A DNA stretch of 64,000 bases, taken from MFWN01 sp964594115 (GTDB lineage Archaea; Nanobdellota; Nanobdellia; Pacearchaeales; GW2011-AR1). Positions 7,810 to 16,099 of this stretch are shown piece by piece. The notes beneath the pieces were generated by a model that saw only the letters and a program-made list of their open reading frames with translations, ran no database searches and had not been told where the DNA came from. Location of the stretch: the NCBI GenBank assembly GCA_964594115.1, contig CAZQLD010000004.1:8455-72454 (forward strand), in the 5' to 3' direction. The first letter of the stretch is position 1; every line of letters starts with the position of its first letter. Made by a program: the position numbers and the translations under genes.

Positions 7810-9207
7810 TTATAGTTCTTTTTCCATGTAAATCCCTTGTTTGTCTAACTTATACCCTAGTTTTTTATAATACTGTCTTACCCCAACTCCAGAGATAATC
7901 TTTAACTTTGGAATTTTGTTGCTTTTTGTTATCTTTTCTGTCTTTTTGATAAGTTGTTTTCCAAGACCAGAATGCTGCACTTTTCCGCGTTTTCCTAAAT
8001 TTGTTGCTTGTCCATAAACATGTAGCTCTCTTACTAATGCTTGTTTATCAAAAATTCTCAATCTGCACAAAGCAAATAAAATATCATTTTTATTTATAAT
8101 TTCTAAGAAATATTCATCTCCCTTAGATGCCTTATAGGTTGTTATTTTTAATTTTATATTCTCAGTATTAATTTGTTGGTATCTGCTTCTTAACCCAATT
8201 TCTCTGAAACGGATTTCTTTTATTCTATTGTAGTTCTTTTCTTTAGAGCTTTCTTTTTTTTCTAAGAAAAGAAACTCCGCTTCTATTTCTTTTCTTAAAT
8301 CAATTCTTGTTGTTCCAGCAATAAGATAATCTGGCGGAATTTCCCGCATTACTCTCATAATCCTGCAGTATCTTGGTGTGAGATGAAGAAATTTGATAAG
8401 GAGCTCTTTTGTTTCTTTTTCTGTGTAAGGATGATATTTTCTGTCATAATAATCTTTTTCTAATTTTGCTCCTTTAATCACCTGGCAAGGATAGATTTTT
8501 AGTTGTTCTGGTTTGAAATTTTCGTCTTTAAAGATTTTTTTAAACATTCTTATATCTTTTTTCTTATTACTTCCAGGAATTCCTGGCATAATATGGTAGC
8601 CAATTTTAAAACCCGAATTTCTAAGCCTTGTTGTTGCATTCACAACATCCATAACAGTATGCCCTCTTTTAACTTTTTTATATATTTTATCATCTATAGC
8701 CTGAACTCCCAGCTCAACTCTTGTGCAGCCAAATTCCAACATCCTTTTAATATCTTTTTTTTCGCATACATCTGGACGTGTTTCTATGCATAAAGCAACA
8801 CATCGATGCCTTGCAAGTTCATTAATTTTTTTAGCCTGTTCCAAGTCTTTACTTTTTTTATTATTTAAGGCGTCATAACACTGTTTAATAAAATTATACT
8901 GATATTTTACTGGATAATTAAGAAAAGTGCCCCCCATAATAATAAGCTCTATTTTATTTGTCGGGTGATTCATAGCCTGATAAGCCCTTAATCTTGCTTT
9001 AACTTGCTTATATGGGTCATAGTTAAGAAGAAGAGCACGCATTACAGCAGGAGATTTTGGCGTATAAGACTGAGGAACATTCAGAGTAGGGCAGTAAAGA
9101 CAGGTTCCGTGCTTACAAGCCCTTGGTTTTAACATTACAGCTAAAGGAGCTACTCCGCTAAGTGTTTTAGTGGGCTTTCTGATTTCATTTTTTAAGGGAA
9201 GTTTCAT
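7810..9207 (-). CDS. elp3: Elp3 radical SAM/GNAT tRNA uridine-34 modification enzyme
   Basis: Elp3 installs the carboxymethyl-type side chain on wobble U34 of tRNA. The radical SAM cluster motif is CKHGTCLYCP (C31, C36, C39). It is followed by the Elp3 signatures PQSYTPKSPAVMRALLLNYDP, read in two blocks, and ELIIMGGTFLNYP, and later by IYPCQVIKGAKL. The C-terminal GNAT acetyltransferase domain contains RELHVYGQA and HSGLGKQLIKK, the acetyl-CoA loop. At 465 residues it is shorter than many archaeal Elp3 proteins because the roughly 70-residue N-terminal region before the radical SAM core is almost absent. The gene shares a symmetric promoter with the Clp-N protein, and a Trm9-like methyltransferase lies just beyond that, which would complete a wobble-base pathway. 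Confidence 0.93.
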   Translation of the reverse strand: MKLPLKNEIRKPTKTLSGVAPLAVMLKPRACKHGTCLYCPTLNVPQSYTPKSPAVMRALLLNYDPYKQVKARLRAYQAMNHPTNKIELIIMGGTFLNYPVKYQYNFIKQCYDALNNKKSKDLEQAKKINELARHRCVALCIETRPDVCEKKDIKRMLEFGCTRVELGVQAIDDKIYKKVKRGHTVMDVVNATTRLRNSGFKIGYHIMPGIPGSNKKKDIRMFKKIFKDENFKPEQLKIYPCQVIKGAKLEKDYYDRKYHPYTEKETKELLIKFLHLTPRYCRIMRVMREIPPDYLIAGTTRIDLRKEIEAEFLFLEKKESSKEKNYNRIKEIRFREIGLRSRYQQINTENIKLKITTYKASKGDEYFLEIINKNDILFALCRLRIFDKQALVRELHVYGQATNLGKRGKVQHSGLGKQLIKKTEKITKSNKIPKLKIISGVGVRQYYKKLGYKLDKQGIYMEKEL

Positions 9208-9230
9208 TGTATATTTTAAATTATAAGTAT

Positions 9231-9240
9231 ATTTATAAAT
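9231..9240. promoter_or_regulatory. palindromic bidirectional TATA box
   Basis: ATTTATAAAT is a perfect palindrome lying almost midway between the divergent start codons of elp3 (9207) and the Clp-N gene (9261), about 25 bases from each. Archaeal TATA boxes sit about 25 bases from the transcript start, so one symmetric box could drive two leaderless transcripts. Confidence 0.5.
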
Positions 9241-9260
9241 TTGAGTTTTTATTGAATATT

Positions 9261-10130
9261 ATGCTTGGAAATTTTACAGAGCAGGCAAGAAAATCAATGA
9301 ATCTTGCTGTTCGAGAAGCTCAGATGATGGGTAATGAAAAAGTCAGTCCAGAACATATTCTTTTAGGATTAATTTGTGCAGAAGAAGGTGTTGCTCATTC
9401 TTTTTTGAAAAAACAGGGATGTGCTTATAGTGGTCTTAAAGCAATAGTGGCGGAGAAAGTGCAAACAGGTCCAGAGATAGTGAGTACAGCAGGATTACCC
9501 CTTAGTAAATCAGCAAAGAATATTCTCAAAAAAACTGAGGAATGTGCTTCTATCTTTGGAAGTAAGTTAGTAGATACAGAACATATTTTACATACTCTCG
9601 CACAAGTGGAAGGAGTTGCATACCAGGTTTTAAAAGAATCAGGATTTAAAGTAAGAAAATTAGAAGAAGAGATGGATATAAAAGCGTACCAATCTGTTAA
9701 ATTTAACCCTCCTGGAAATGTTCACCATTGGTATGTTCCTAAATCTGAATTCAACCTAACAGAGTACTTAAAGCTACTTTATACTCTAGAAGTTGCGAGT
9801 TCTGGAGGTATTGAATATTTTGTTGAGGTGAAAAGACCTAAAGGAAAAAGAGGCGAAGCTATTTGTCGAATTCCGATTATTAATCTTAGAGGGGCGAGTA
9901 GAACTCGCATAGCTAATCTTGAGGAGGGGAATCTTGGAACTCCTGTGATTGCTTATAATTCAAGAAATCTTGGGCAAATCGCAGATGCTCTTGATTTAAG
10001 AAGTTTGTTTGTTTCAGGTGCTCAGGCTTATGAAGAAAAACCTTTAGCAACAACTATTGCAAGAAGAATAAGGGGCAGATCTAAAAATGCAGATAGTCTT
10101 GCAGATAAACTTCTACATCCCTATAAATAA
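9261..10130 (+). CDS. orphan Clp N-domain protein with unknown C-terminal domain
   Basis: The 289-residue protein begins with two tandem repeats of the Clp amino-terminal domain. The first is FTEQARKSMNLAVREAQ, then KVSPEHILLGLICAEEGVA; the second is LSKSAKNILKKTEECA, then LVDTEHILHTLAQVEG. In ClpA/ClpC ATPases this domain binds substrates and adaptors. The AAA+ modules that normally follow are absent, and a 150-residue unidentified domain takes their place (WYVPKSEFNLTEYLK, CRIPIINLRGASRTR). An adaptor, antagonist or regulator role is inference, similar to standalone Clp-N proteins in bacteria. Start ATG 9261 is supported by the symmetric TATA box upstream; the longer in-frame extension would run through that box. 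Confidence 0.75.
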   Translation: MLGNFTEQARKSMNLAVREAQMMGNEKVSPEHILLGLICAEEGVAHSFLKKQGCAYSGLKAIVAEKVQTGPEIVSTAGLPLSKSAKNILKKTEECASIFGSKLVDTEHILHTLAQVEGVAYQVLKESGFKVRKLEEEMDIKAYQSVKFNPPGNVHHWYVPKSEFNLTEYLKLLYTLEVASSGGIEYFVEVKRPKGKRGEAICRIPIINLRGASRTRIANLEEGNLGTPVIAYNSRNLGQIADALDLRSLFVSGAQAYEEKPLATTIARRIRGRSKNADSLADKLLHPYK

Positions 10131-10194
10131 TTGGAAATTTGATAGGATAATTTGGAAAATAAAAATTTTTATACTTCAAAATTCTTTCTTTTTT

Positions 10195-10809
10195 ATGAAT
10201 CAGGAAAAAGTCTGGGATGAGATTGCAGAGCAGTGGAGTGAGTATAGGCAGATACCAAAACCAGGAGTAATTGAATTCTTACAAGGGAAAAAAGGAAAAA
10301 TTCTTGATTTGGGTTGTGGAAGCGGAAGACATTTTATAAAATTGAAAGGAATAATTTATGGTGTTGATTTTTCTGAAAAAATGTTAAAATATGCAAAACA
10401 AAAGGCAGAAAAATTAAGCATAGAAGTAAGATTAGAAAAAGCAACTTTAGATAAACTTCCTTTTAAAGATGATTTTTTTGATGCTGCTATTTTTACTGCA
10501 ACCTTGCAATGCATAGAAACAGAAAAAAAAAGAAAAAAATCATTGCAAGAATTAAAAAGAGTTTTAAAGCCAGAAGCAGAAGCTTTAATTACTGTTTGGA
10601 GCAAAGGGCATAAGAGAGTGAAAAATAAAGGAAAAGAAACAACAATCCCTTGGACAGTCAATGAGAAAAAATATTACAGATTTTATCATATTTATGATAA
10701 AGAAGAGCTTGAACAGCTTCTAAAAGAAGTTGGATTTAAAATACTTAAGATTTGGATTTGGGAAAATAAGAATATTTTTGTGATTGTAAAGAAAGCCCAA
10801 TCTGTATAA
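10195..10809 (+). CDS. Trm9-like SAM-dependent tRNA methyltransferase
   Basis: This 204-residue class I methyltransferase has motif I in ILDLGCGSGRHF, motif II in IYGVDFSEKML and a motif IV region in FFDAAIFTATLQCIETE. Near the C-terminus TIPWTVNEKKYYRFYHIYDKEELEQLL matches, in blocks, the Trm9/ALKBH8 pattern of a PW dipeptide followed by Y-R-x-Y-H and an acidic helix. Trm9 esterifies the carboxymethyluridine made by Elongator/Elp3, and elp3 lies 1 kb away, which supports the assignment. ATG 10195 is chosen because a TTTTTATAC box lies about 25 bases upstream and the upstream extension is non-conserved, AT-rich sequence. A generic methyltransferase role remains the alternative. Confidence 0.7.
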   Translation: MNQEKVWDEIAEQWSEYRQIPKPGVIEFLQGKKGKILDLGCGSGRHFIKLKGIIYGVDFSEKMLKYAKQKAEKLSIEVRLEKATLDKLPFKDDFFDAAIFTATLQCIETEKKRKKSLQELKRVLKPEAEALITVWSKGHKRVKNKGKETTIPWTVNEKKYYRFYHIYDKEELEQLLKEVGFKILKIWIWENKNIFVIVKKAQSV

Positions 10810-10846
10810 ATAAATTTAAAAACCTAGTTTTGATGATTTTTCTACG

Positions 10847-11224
10847 ATGCACACCCAAAAAAAATCAAATCCGTTTAATAGCTATAGTTTTAGTGACCCC
10901 ACAAAACCTAAGGCAGACAGGGATGTAAAAGTAACTCTTTCTCAATTCAATGCCGCTTGTTTAGTAATAGGGCACTATAATGCAACTGTTTCTCAGATTA
11001 TGAAGGCTATCAAACATAAGAATAATGGGGCAGTTAGGATTACTAGGGAAGAGCTAACAGAAAGACTAAACAATGCTTGCGAAGCAGGGTATCTTGATTA
11101 TAAAGATGGAGCATATGAATTTACTGGAGACGGAATAACTGTTGCAAGAGCAGAAAATAAAAGTACTGGTTGGAAGTATAAACCAAGAAGATGCAAGGTG
11201 GGATACATTGGCATCCCTAAATAA
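10847..11224 (+). CDS. small winged-helix-like protein, unknown
   Basis: The 125-residue protein has a polar N-terminal tail and then a probable winged helix. LSQFNAACLVIGHYNAT leads into VSQIMKAIKHKNNGAV, followed by RITREELTERLNNACEAGYLD and a beta wing DYKDGAYEFTGDGITVA. The basic C-terminus KYKPRRCKVGY could contact nucleic acid. The ATG lies about 25 bases after AAATTTAAAAAC, consistent with its own leaderless promoter. DNA or RNA binding is inferred from fold pattern only; no family is recognised. Confidence 0.55.
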   Translation: MHTQKKSNPFNSYSFSDPTKPKADRDVKVTLSQFNAACLVIGHYNATVSQIMKAIKHKNNGAVRITREELTERLNNACEAGYLDYKDGAYEFTGDGITVARAENKSTGWKYKPRRCKVGYIGIPK

Positions 11225-11228
11225 AAAA

Positions 11229-11729
11229 TCACTTAACTTTCTTGATAAAATCAAACATATTTTTCCTTTCAAACTTCAAGATATCGCCATTTTCTGTATT
11301 AATATGCACTCTTAAGATTTCCATGCTGCTTAACATACAATTAAGATTCCAAATCTGCTTGTTTTCATGCACTTGGAGAACAGCTATTATTTTTGAGATT
11401 TTATTTTCAATTTTCTCCTGTTCTATTTTATCTTGGAGGATTTTTTCAGCATCATCTAAATCCACTTTCACATCTTTGCTTAGCTTTTGCAGTTTTTGTT
11501 GCTTTCCTTCAATTGTTTCAGCTTCTTTAAATGTTATTTCTTTATTTAAAATAAAAGTAAATATCTTTCCATCTTTTAAAGAGTAATCTAGCTGCTGTTG
11601 ATTGCTCCCTTCATAGTCAAGAACAAAAAATCCTGCGCATAAGTATGCGTCTGGATGCTGCTTTTTAAAATTTTGGAATGCCTGACTGCTTTCTATTTTT
11701 TTAAGAGTTGAGTCAAATGAAAGGTTCAT
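11229..11729 (-). CDS. unknown 166-residue protein, second gene of the serpin operon
   Basis: The protein has no signal peptide. It opens MNLSFDSTLKKIESSQAFQNF, split here as a helix followed by KKQHPDAYLCAGFFVLDYEG. A beta strand segment (QLDYSLKDGKIFTFIL), a charged coiled helix rich in Glu/Lys and a second beta unit (SMEILRVHINTENGDILKFE) follow. The start lies 9 bases beyond the serpin stop on the same strand, so the two are likely co-transcribed. The function is not recognised. A partner role to the serpin is suggested only by position. Confidence 0.55.
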   Translation of the reverse strand: MNLSFDSTLKKIESSQAFQNFKKQHPDAYLCAGFFVLDYEGSNQQQLDYSLKDGKIFTFILNKEITFKEAETIEGKQQKLQKLSKDVKVDLDDAEKILQDKIEQEKIENKISKIIAVLQVHENKQIWNLNCMLSSMEILRVHINTENGDILKFERKNMFDFIKKVK

Positions 11730-11738
11730 TATTATAAT

Positions 11739-12998
11739 TTATCTAGGATCAACAACTTCCCCCATAAATAAAATATTTCCTGTCTGTTTCTCCTGTATTA
11801 TAAATATAAATGGGCGGTCTGCTCTGAAGATTTTTTCTTGAGGCATAGCAGTAAGTACCATCACAACAGCAGTTGCAGCTGCTGCTTCTGTGCCTTCTTC
11901 ATTAACGTCAACATATGCTTGGTGAATTACCTTATCAATAAACAAATCTTTTTGTCCAGTCATTCCTGAAAAATCAGCTGCTTCAGCAAATGCAGTTGGC
12001 ATTCCTAATGCTATAAGATTTTCATTTAAAGTATATTTTGTTTCAAATTTAAATTTTGGAAAATAAATAGCACTAAGTTTTTGTTCTTGCATTGAATTTT
12101 TCCATTCATTAAGTTTTTCTGTTGTAAGAGAACCAAGAGATTCTAAATCTTCTTTTGGAAGCAAGATTAGCATAGAGACTTCTTCGTCTTTATAGGGCAT
12201 TTCTAAAATTTGTAAATCATCATTTTCAGCATAATTAAAAGTTGCTTTATCAGGTTTCATATACATCATTGGGACTTTTACTATATTTTCTGGAGCGATC
12301 TTAAAATCCTGTTCATGCGTATCACTTTTATCAAACTCCCATTCCCAATTTCCCTTAAAGTAAATTGCATTTGTTAAAACTAATCTTGTCAGAGGGCCAA
12401 GGACTCCTGCTGGAATTAAATCTTTTATTTTATTATTTGTCTGCTCCTCTATAAAACTATTGATTGTCTGCCTTGATTTTTCTGTTTCTCCAATAAAATC
12501 AAGATTTGCTGCCTTTCCTCCATAATATTTTTCTACTGTGGCCAGGTAAGTATCAAGAAAAGGATAGTCTTTCTGAACCCATAAAGCATTGCCTGTATTT
12601 AATTTATAAGATTTATCTTTTTTATTAATTTCATTGTAAATAGCAGCGAAATTTGGCCTTAGTATTTCATTTTCTGGAAAGTGAAAGACAGATTTCATTT
12701 CATCTGCTGTTTTTCCTTTAGCACCCTCATAGGTCATTGCTAATGCAGAGGAAATACTATAAGGTGAAAAGAAAATATTTCCATTTTCATTTTTGTTAAG
12801 TTCAGAATAAAGTTCAAAGGAGAATTGATTGTTTGCATCTACAACTGCTTGAATACCTTCTTGAGTTGAAGCAATGTCATCTGCTTGCGGAGGCTGGTCT
12901 GGCTCATATGGATAAAGAAATAATCCTGCTGTAACAGCTGCTACAGCAGCTATAACAATTATTGCTATAACCCCCCCACTTACAGCTTTTTGATTCAT
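11739..12998 (-). CDS. membrane-anchored serpin
   Basis: This 419-residue protein has an N-terminal hydrophobic helix (about 9-30, Ala/Val/Ile) followed by a full serpin fold. Signatures include NIFFSPYSISSALAMTYEGA, TNAIYFKGNWEWEF, and the C-terminal block DRPFIFIIQEKQTGNILFMG. The reactive-centre loop has the inhibitory hinge GTEAAAATAVV (Gly369 aligns with P15), so small residues precede the scissile region. Counting from the hinge gives Thr383 as P1; counting back from RPF gives Met385. The hinge implies a functional suicide inhibitor of serine or cysteine proteases, displayed outside the membrane. Serpins are scarce in archaea and typically acquired laterally. A subtilase with its own membrane anchor lies at 38.9-44.5 kb, but no direct link is shown. 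Confidence 0.93.
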   Translation of the reverse strand: MNQKAVSGGVIAIIVIAAVAAVTAGLFLYPYEPDQPPQADDIASTQEGIQAVVDANNQFSFELYSELNKNENGNIFFSPYSISSALAMTYEGAKGKTADEMKSVFHFPENEILRPNFAAIYNEINKKDKSYKLNTGNALWVQKDYPFLDTYLATVEKYYGGKAANLDFIGETEKSRQTINSFIEEQTNNKIKDLIPAGVLGPLTRLVLTNAIYFKGNWEWEFDKSDTHEQDFKIAPENIVKVPMMYMKPDKATFNYAENDDLQILEMPYKDEEVSMLILLPKEDLESLGSLTTEKLNEWKNSMQEQKLSAIYFPKFKFETKYTLNENLIALGMPTAFAEAADFSGMTGQKDLFIDKVIHQAYVDVNEEGTEAAAATAVVMVLTAMPQEKIFRADRPFIFIIQEKQTGNILFMGEVVDPR

Positions 12999-13181
12999 AT
13001 AACAATGAGAAAAATATAATATATAAAGATATTGATAACTTCCAGGTTATTTGAAGCTATGTTAAACAATCAATTCATTAAACAGAATAAGCTTGTTTTT
13101 AAGAGTTATCACGGTTCTCCTTTAATTTATTATACCTTGATAGTAGTAACAAATAGTAAGATTTAAATACTCTTTTTACTT

Positions 13182-14264
13182 ATGAAATATATGGAAAAAA
13201 TGAAGTTAAGCTGGCAAGGAGTTGGAATGTCTACAAATCCTTATCAAAAAAAGGAGCCATTATCAGCGCACCTGCTTGCTTATTTAAAAAAAGGGTCTGA
13301 ATCTTCAGAAGAGCATGCGATTATTGTAGCTGATAGCATGCAAGTATCTAATTATATGAGATTACATAATCTTAATGAAAAAAAGGCAAGGAAAATTGCT
13401 TTAAGTAAGGGCAGGAGAAAAACAAGAGATTTAGAAAAAATATGTCAAGCTAATGGCCTTAATAATGTGAAAATTTTTAGATTCAATGATATATGGAAGC
13501 AAAATCAAGAACAGGCATATAATAAAATCTTAAATATATATAATAATGATTCTGAAATTAAAGAGAAAGTTGATTCTATTGTTCCTGAAAGAATAAAGAA
13601 AAAGATAAAAAATCACAAATCATTAGCTGAATATACTTTAAAAGAAATTGCATTAATTTTAACTGTTCCAGGTGCTAAAATAGGTCATGAAAGAGAAATA
13701 ACTTATGACAAAGTAGCTTCTTTAATACATCAAAGGTATAATGTTGGAAATAAGCCTGAATTTCATTATCCTGAGATAGGGTTAGAATATGTTCCAGGTA
13801 GAGATACAGAAGTAGAACCTTATTCTTCTTTTGTTTCAGATAGGAGGATTTTACTTACTGACAGCAGAAAAGAATTTTTAAGAAAAATAAGGGGATTACC
13901 TAAAAAAGCGCTTGAGAAGCTAAAAACACAAATTAATGAAGTGTGGGGCATTGATAATGGGAATTTTGCTGAAGAATTTTATAACACAGCTATAGCCCCA
14001 ACACATTCCAGATTCCAAAGACCTAAAAGAAGATTAACTATGGCTGCGTCTATTGCTTTGGCATTAATTACCTTCGGAGGAGTCGGGGCATCATATGTTC
14101 ATGCAGATGCTAAACAAATTAGACAAAAGCAAATAAACCAAATTCCTGGATTTGCTTTCTCAGGAGATGTTGACACATCCAGAAAAGCTGTAAAGGAAAA
14201 AATTCAGCAAGCTAATGAAATAATTCACGAAAAATACAAGATAAGAGATTATTTTGATAATTAG
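13182..14264 (+). CDS. cyclodipeptide synthase-like protein with C-terminal membrane anchor
   Basis: Cyclodipeptide synthases use two aminoacyl-tRNAs to make diketopiperazines. Over residues 12-190 this 360-residue protein follows that family. WQGVGMSTNPYQ places Ser17 at the catalytic serine, and AIIVADSMQ corresponds to the (V)D-T/S strand. The helix NEKKARKIALSKG comes next, then VKIFRFNDIW, then AEYTLKEIALIL, giving Tyr151 and Glu155 four residues apart as in AlbC Tyr178/Glu182. Tyr175 is 24 residues later, as is AlbC Tyr202. From memory of AlbC the spacing fits well, but the family Asn after the Ser is shifted by one. Residues 176-285 are an extra domain, and a hydrophobic span MAASIALALITFGGVGA near 287-305 suggests membrane attachment. 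The gene converges on thrS with a 4-base overlap. Product specificity is unknown. Confidence 0.6.
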   Translation: MKYMEKMKLSWQGVGMSTNPYQKKEPLSAHLLAYLKKGSESSEEHAIIVADSMQVSNYMRLHNLNEKKARKIALSKGRRKTRDLEKICQANGLNNVKIFRFNDIWKQNQEQAYNKILNIYNNDSEIKEKVDSIVPERIKKKIKNHKSLAEYTLKEIALILTVPGAKIGHEREITYDKVASLIHQRYNVGNKPEFHYPEIGLEYVPGRDTEVEPYSSFVSDRRILLTDSRKEFLRKIRGLPKKALEKLKTQINEVWGIDNGNFAEEFYNTAIAPTHSRFQRPKRRLTMAASIALALITFGGVGASYVHADAKQIRQKQINQIPGFAFSGDVDTSRKAVKEKIQQANEIIHEKYKIRDYFDN

Positions 14265-15988
14265 TCTCTTTTCTCAATCTTATCCTTTAGTTCAGAAATA
14301 AATTCTTCTTGATTAACATCAAATCTTGGCTTTTTTCCTCTTTCTCTTACTGCTATTGTTCCTTTTTCTTCTTCTTTATCTCCGATAGTTATTGTGTATG
14401 GAATTTTTATTAATTCTGCGTTTCTGACTTTCTCGTTTATTGTTGTCCTATTGAAATCAGAATCTGCTGTTATTCCTGCTTGTTTTAGTTTTTCAAGAAA
14501 TTTTTCAGCTGTTTTTATATTTCTATCTGTAAAACTTAAAACTCTTGCCTGAATTGGAGAAAGCCAACAAGGGAGATTCCCAGAAGTATGCTCTAATAAA
14601 ATTCCTATAAATCTTTCTAAAGAGCCATAAAGTACTCTGTGCAACATTATTGGGCGCGCTAACTTATTGTTTTTGGTTGTGTATCTGAGATCAAATCTTT
14701 CTGGCATTGCAAAATCTAACTGTATTGTTGCAAGCTGCCATGTCCTATTGAGAGAATCTTTAACATGGAAATCTATTTTTGGACCATAAAAAACCCCTTC
14801 TCCTGGGTTAATTTCAAATTTCATTTTTTTCTTTTTAAGAATTTTCTGAAGAGTAGATTCTGCCTTGTCCCATAACTTCTCGCTTCCAATTCTTTTTTCT
14901 GGGCGAGTAGATAATTCAACATGATGCAATTTAAGATTGAATTCCTTGTAAAATTTATCTACTAATTCAATAATATTGATTATTTCCTGCTCAATCTGCT
15001 TTTCTGTGCAAAAAATATGAGCATCGTCTTGCGTAAACTGGATAACTCTGAATAATCCCCCTAAAACTCCTGACAATTCCTGCCTGTGAACAACCCCAAG
15101 TTCAGCTATCCTTAAAGGAAAATCTTTATATGATTTAGTAGAATTTTTATAAACCAACATCCCCCCAGGGCAATTCATTGGCTTGACTGCAAATTTCCTT
15201 CCTTCATATTCTGTTAGAAAGATATTTTCTTTATATTTATCCCAGTGTCCAGAAAGAATCCATAATTTCTTGTCAAGTATCTGGGGTGTTAAAATTTCCT
15301 GATAACCTGCTTTCCTATGCTCTTGCCTCCAGAATTTTATTAGCTCATTTCTTATTATAAGGCCATTATTATGCCAAAAAACCATCCCAGGAGCTGTCTC
15401 TGAAAATGAAAAAAGGTCCATTTTCTTCCCTAAAATCCTATGGTCGTTATCTTTTAGTTTTCTTGTGTCTAACTTTGATCTCGAGATATGAGCCAGAAGT
15501 TGCTTATAATCAACTTTTTTATCTTTATCCTCTATAAACCCAACAGGTTTTGTTTTCAGTTTCCCTTTAGTAGGTATTTCTCTTGACAGTTCAGAAAGAG
15601 GATGTCCCTTACACTTAAGTTCAAACTCTTTGTAATAGCCAAAAGGTGCTCTCTCTACTTTAAATTTCTTTTTTAATTGTTTCTCTGCTTCTTTCATTGT
15701 TCTTTCTGCAAAAGCTGGTGAAGAAAGAGAAGATGAGAGATGGGCATAAGGATAAAGGACAATATTTTTGCAAGAAACTTGTTTAGCTATCTCTTTGATA
15801 TTATCAAGATACTGTTTTATTATCTGCTTATTGAGTTCATCTTGCTTTTCAACTGCTGTAAATATAACTAAAACTTCTTTTATTTGTTTTTCTTTTTCAC
15901 TGCTTTTTGTTAATTTTTCTGGCTGGCTTAGGGCTTTTTTTAAAGGCTTAAACCTTATATAGTCACAATGTAAACTTAGGATTTTCAT
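14261..15988 (-). CDS. thrS: threonyl-tRNA synthetase, archaeal type
   Basis: The enzyme charges tRNA-Thr. Its N-terminal 140 residues (MKILSLHCDYIRFKP, then VLVIFTAVEKQD and NIVLYPYAHLSSSL) match the archaeal editing domain related to D-aminoacyl-tRNA deacylase, which removes mischarged serine. The class II core contains KPMNCPGGMLVYK (zinc Cys), a motif 2 region VHRQELSGVLGGLFRV and FTQDDAHIF, and motif 3 near RPIMLHRVLYGSLERFIGILLEH, read in blocks. The C-terminal anticodon-binding domain is present (SPIQARVLSF to the end). At 575 residues it is slightly short for the archaeal form but complete in domains. The gene is monocistronic, and a T-rich leader precedes it. Confidence 0.95.
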   Translation of the reverse strand: MKILSLHCDYIRFKPLKKALSQPEKLTKSSEKEKQIKEVLVIFTAVEKQDELNKQIIKQYLDNIKEIAKQVSCKNIVLYPYAHLSSSLSSPAFAERTMKEAEKQLKKKFKVERAPFGYYKEFELKCKGHPLSELSREIPTKGKLKTKPVGFIEDKDKKVDYKQLLAHISRSKLDTRKLKDNDHRILGKKMDLFSFSETAPGMVFWHNNGLIIRNELIKFWRQEHRKAGYQEILTPQILDKKLWILSGHWDKYKENIFLTEYEGRKFAVKPMNCPGGMLVYKNSTKSYKDFPLRIAELGVVHRQELSGVLGGLFRVIQFTQDDAHIFCTEKQIEQEIINIIELVDKFYKEFNLKLHHVELSTRPEKRIGSEKLWDKAESTLQKILKKKKMKFEINPGEGVFYGPKIDFHVKDSLNRTWQLATIQLDFAMPERFDLRYTTKNNKLARPIMLHRVLYGSLERFIGILLEHTSGNLPCWLSPIQARVLSFTDRNIKTAEKFLEKLKQAGITADSDFNRTTINEKVRNAELIKIPYTITIGDKEEEKGTIAVRERGKKPRFDVNQEEFISELKDKIEKRD

Positions 15989-16099
15989 TTTGCCCTCTTT
16001 TTAAAAACAAATAAACTATATTTTTAAACTTATTTAAAGCTCAATCAAAAACTTTAAATATGGTTGTTACCCTGTAGTAGTCATAAATAATGCGTTAAA

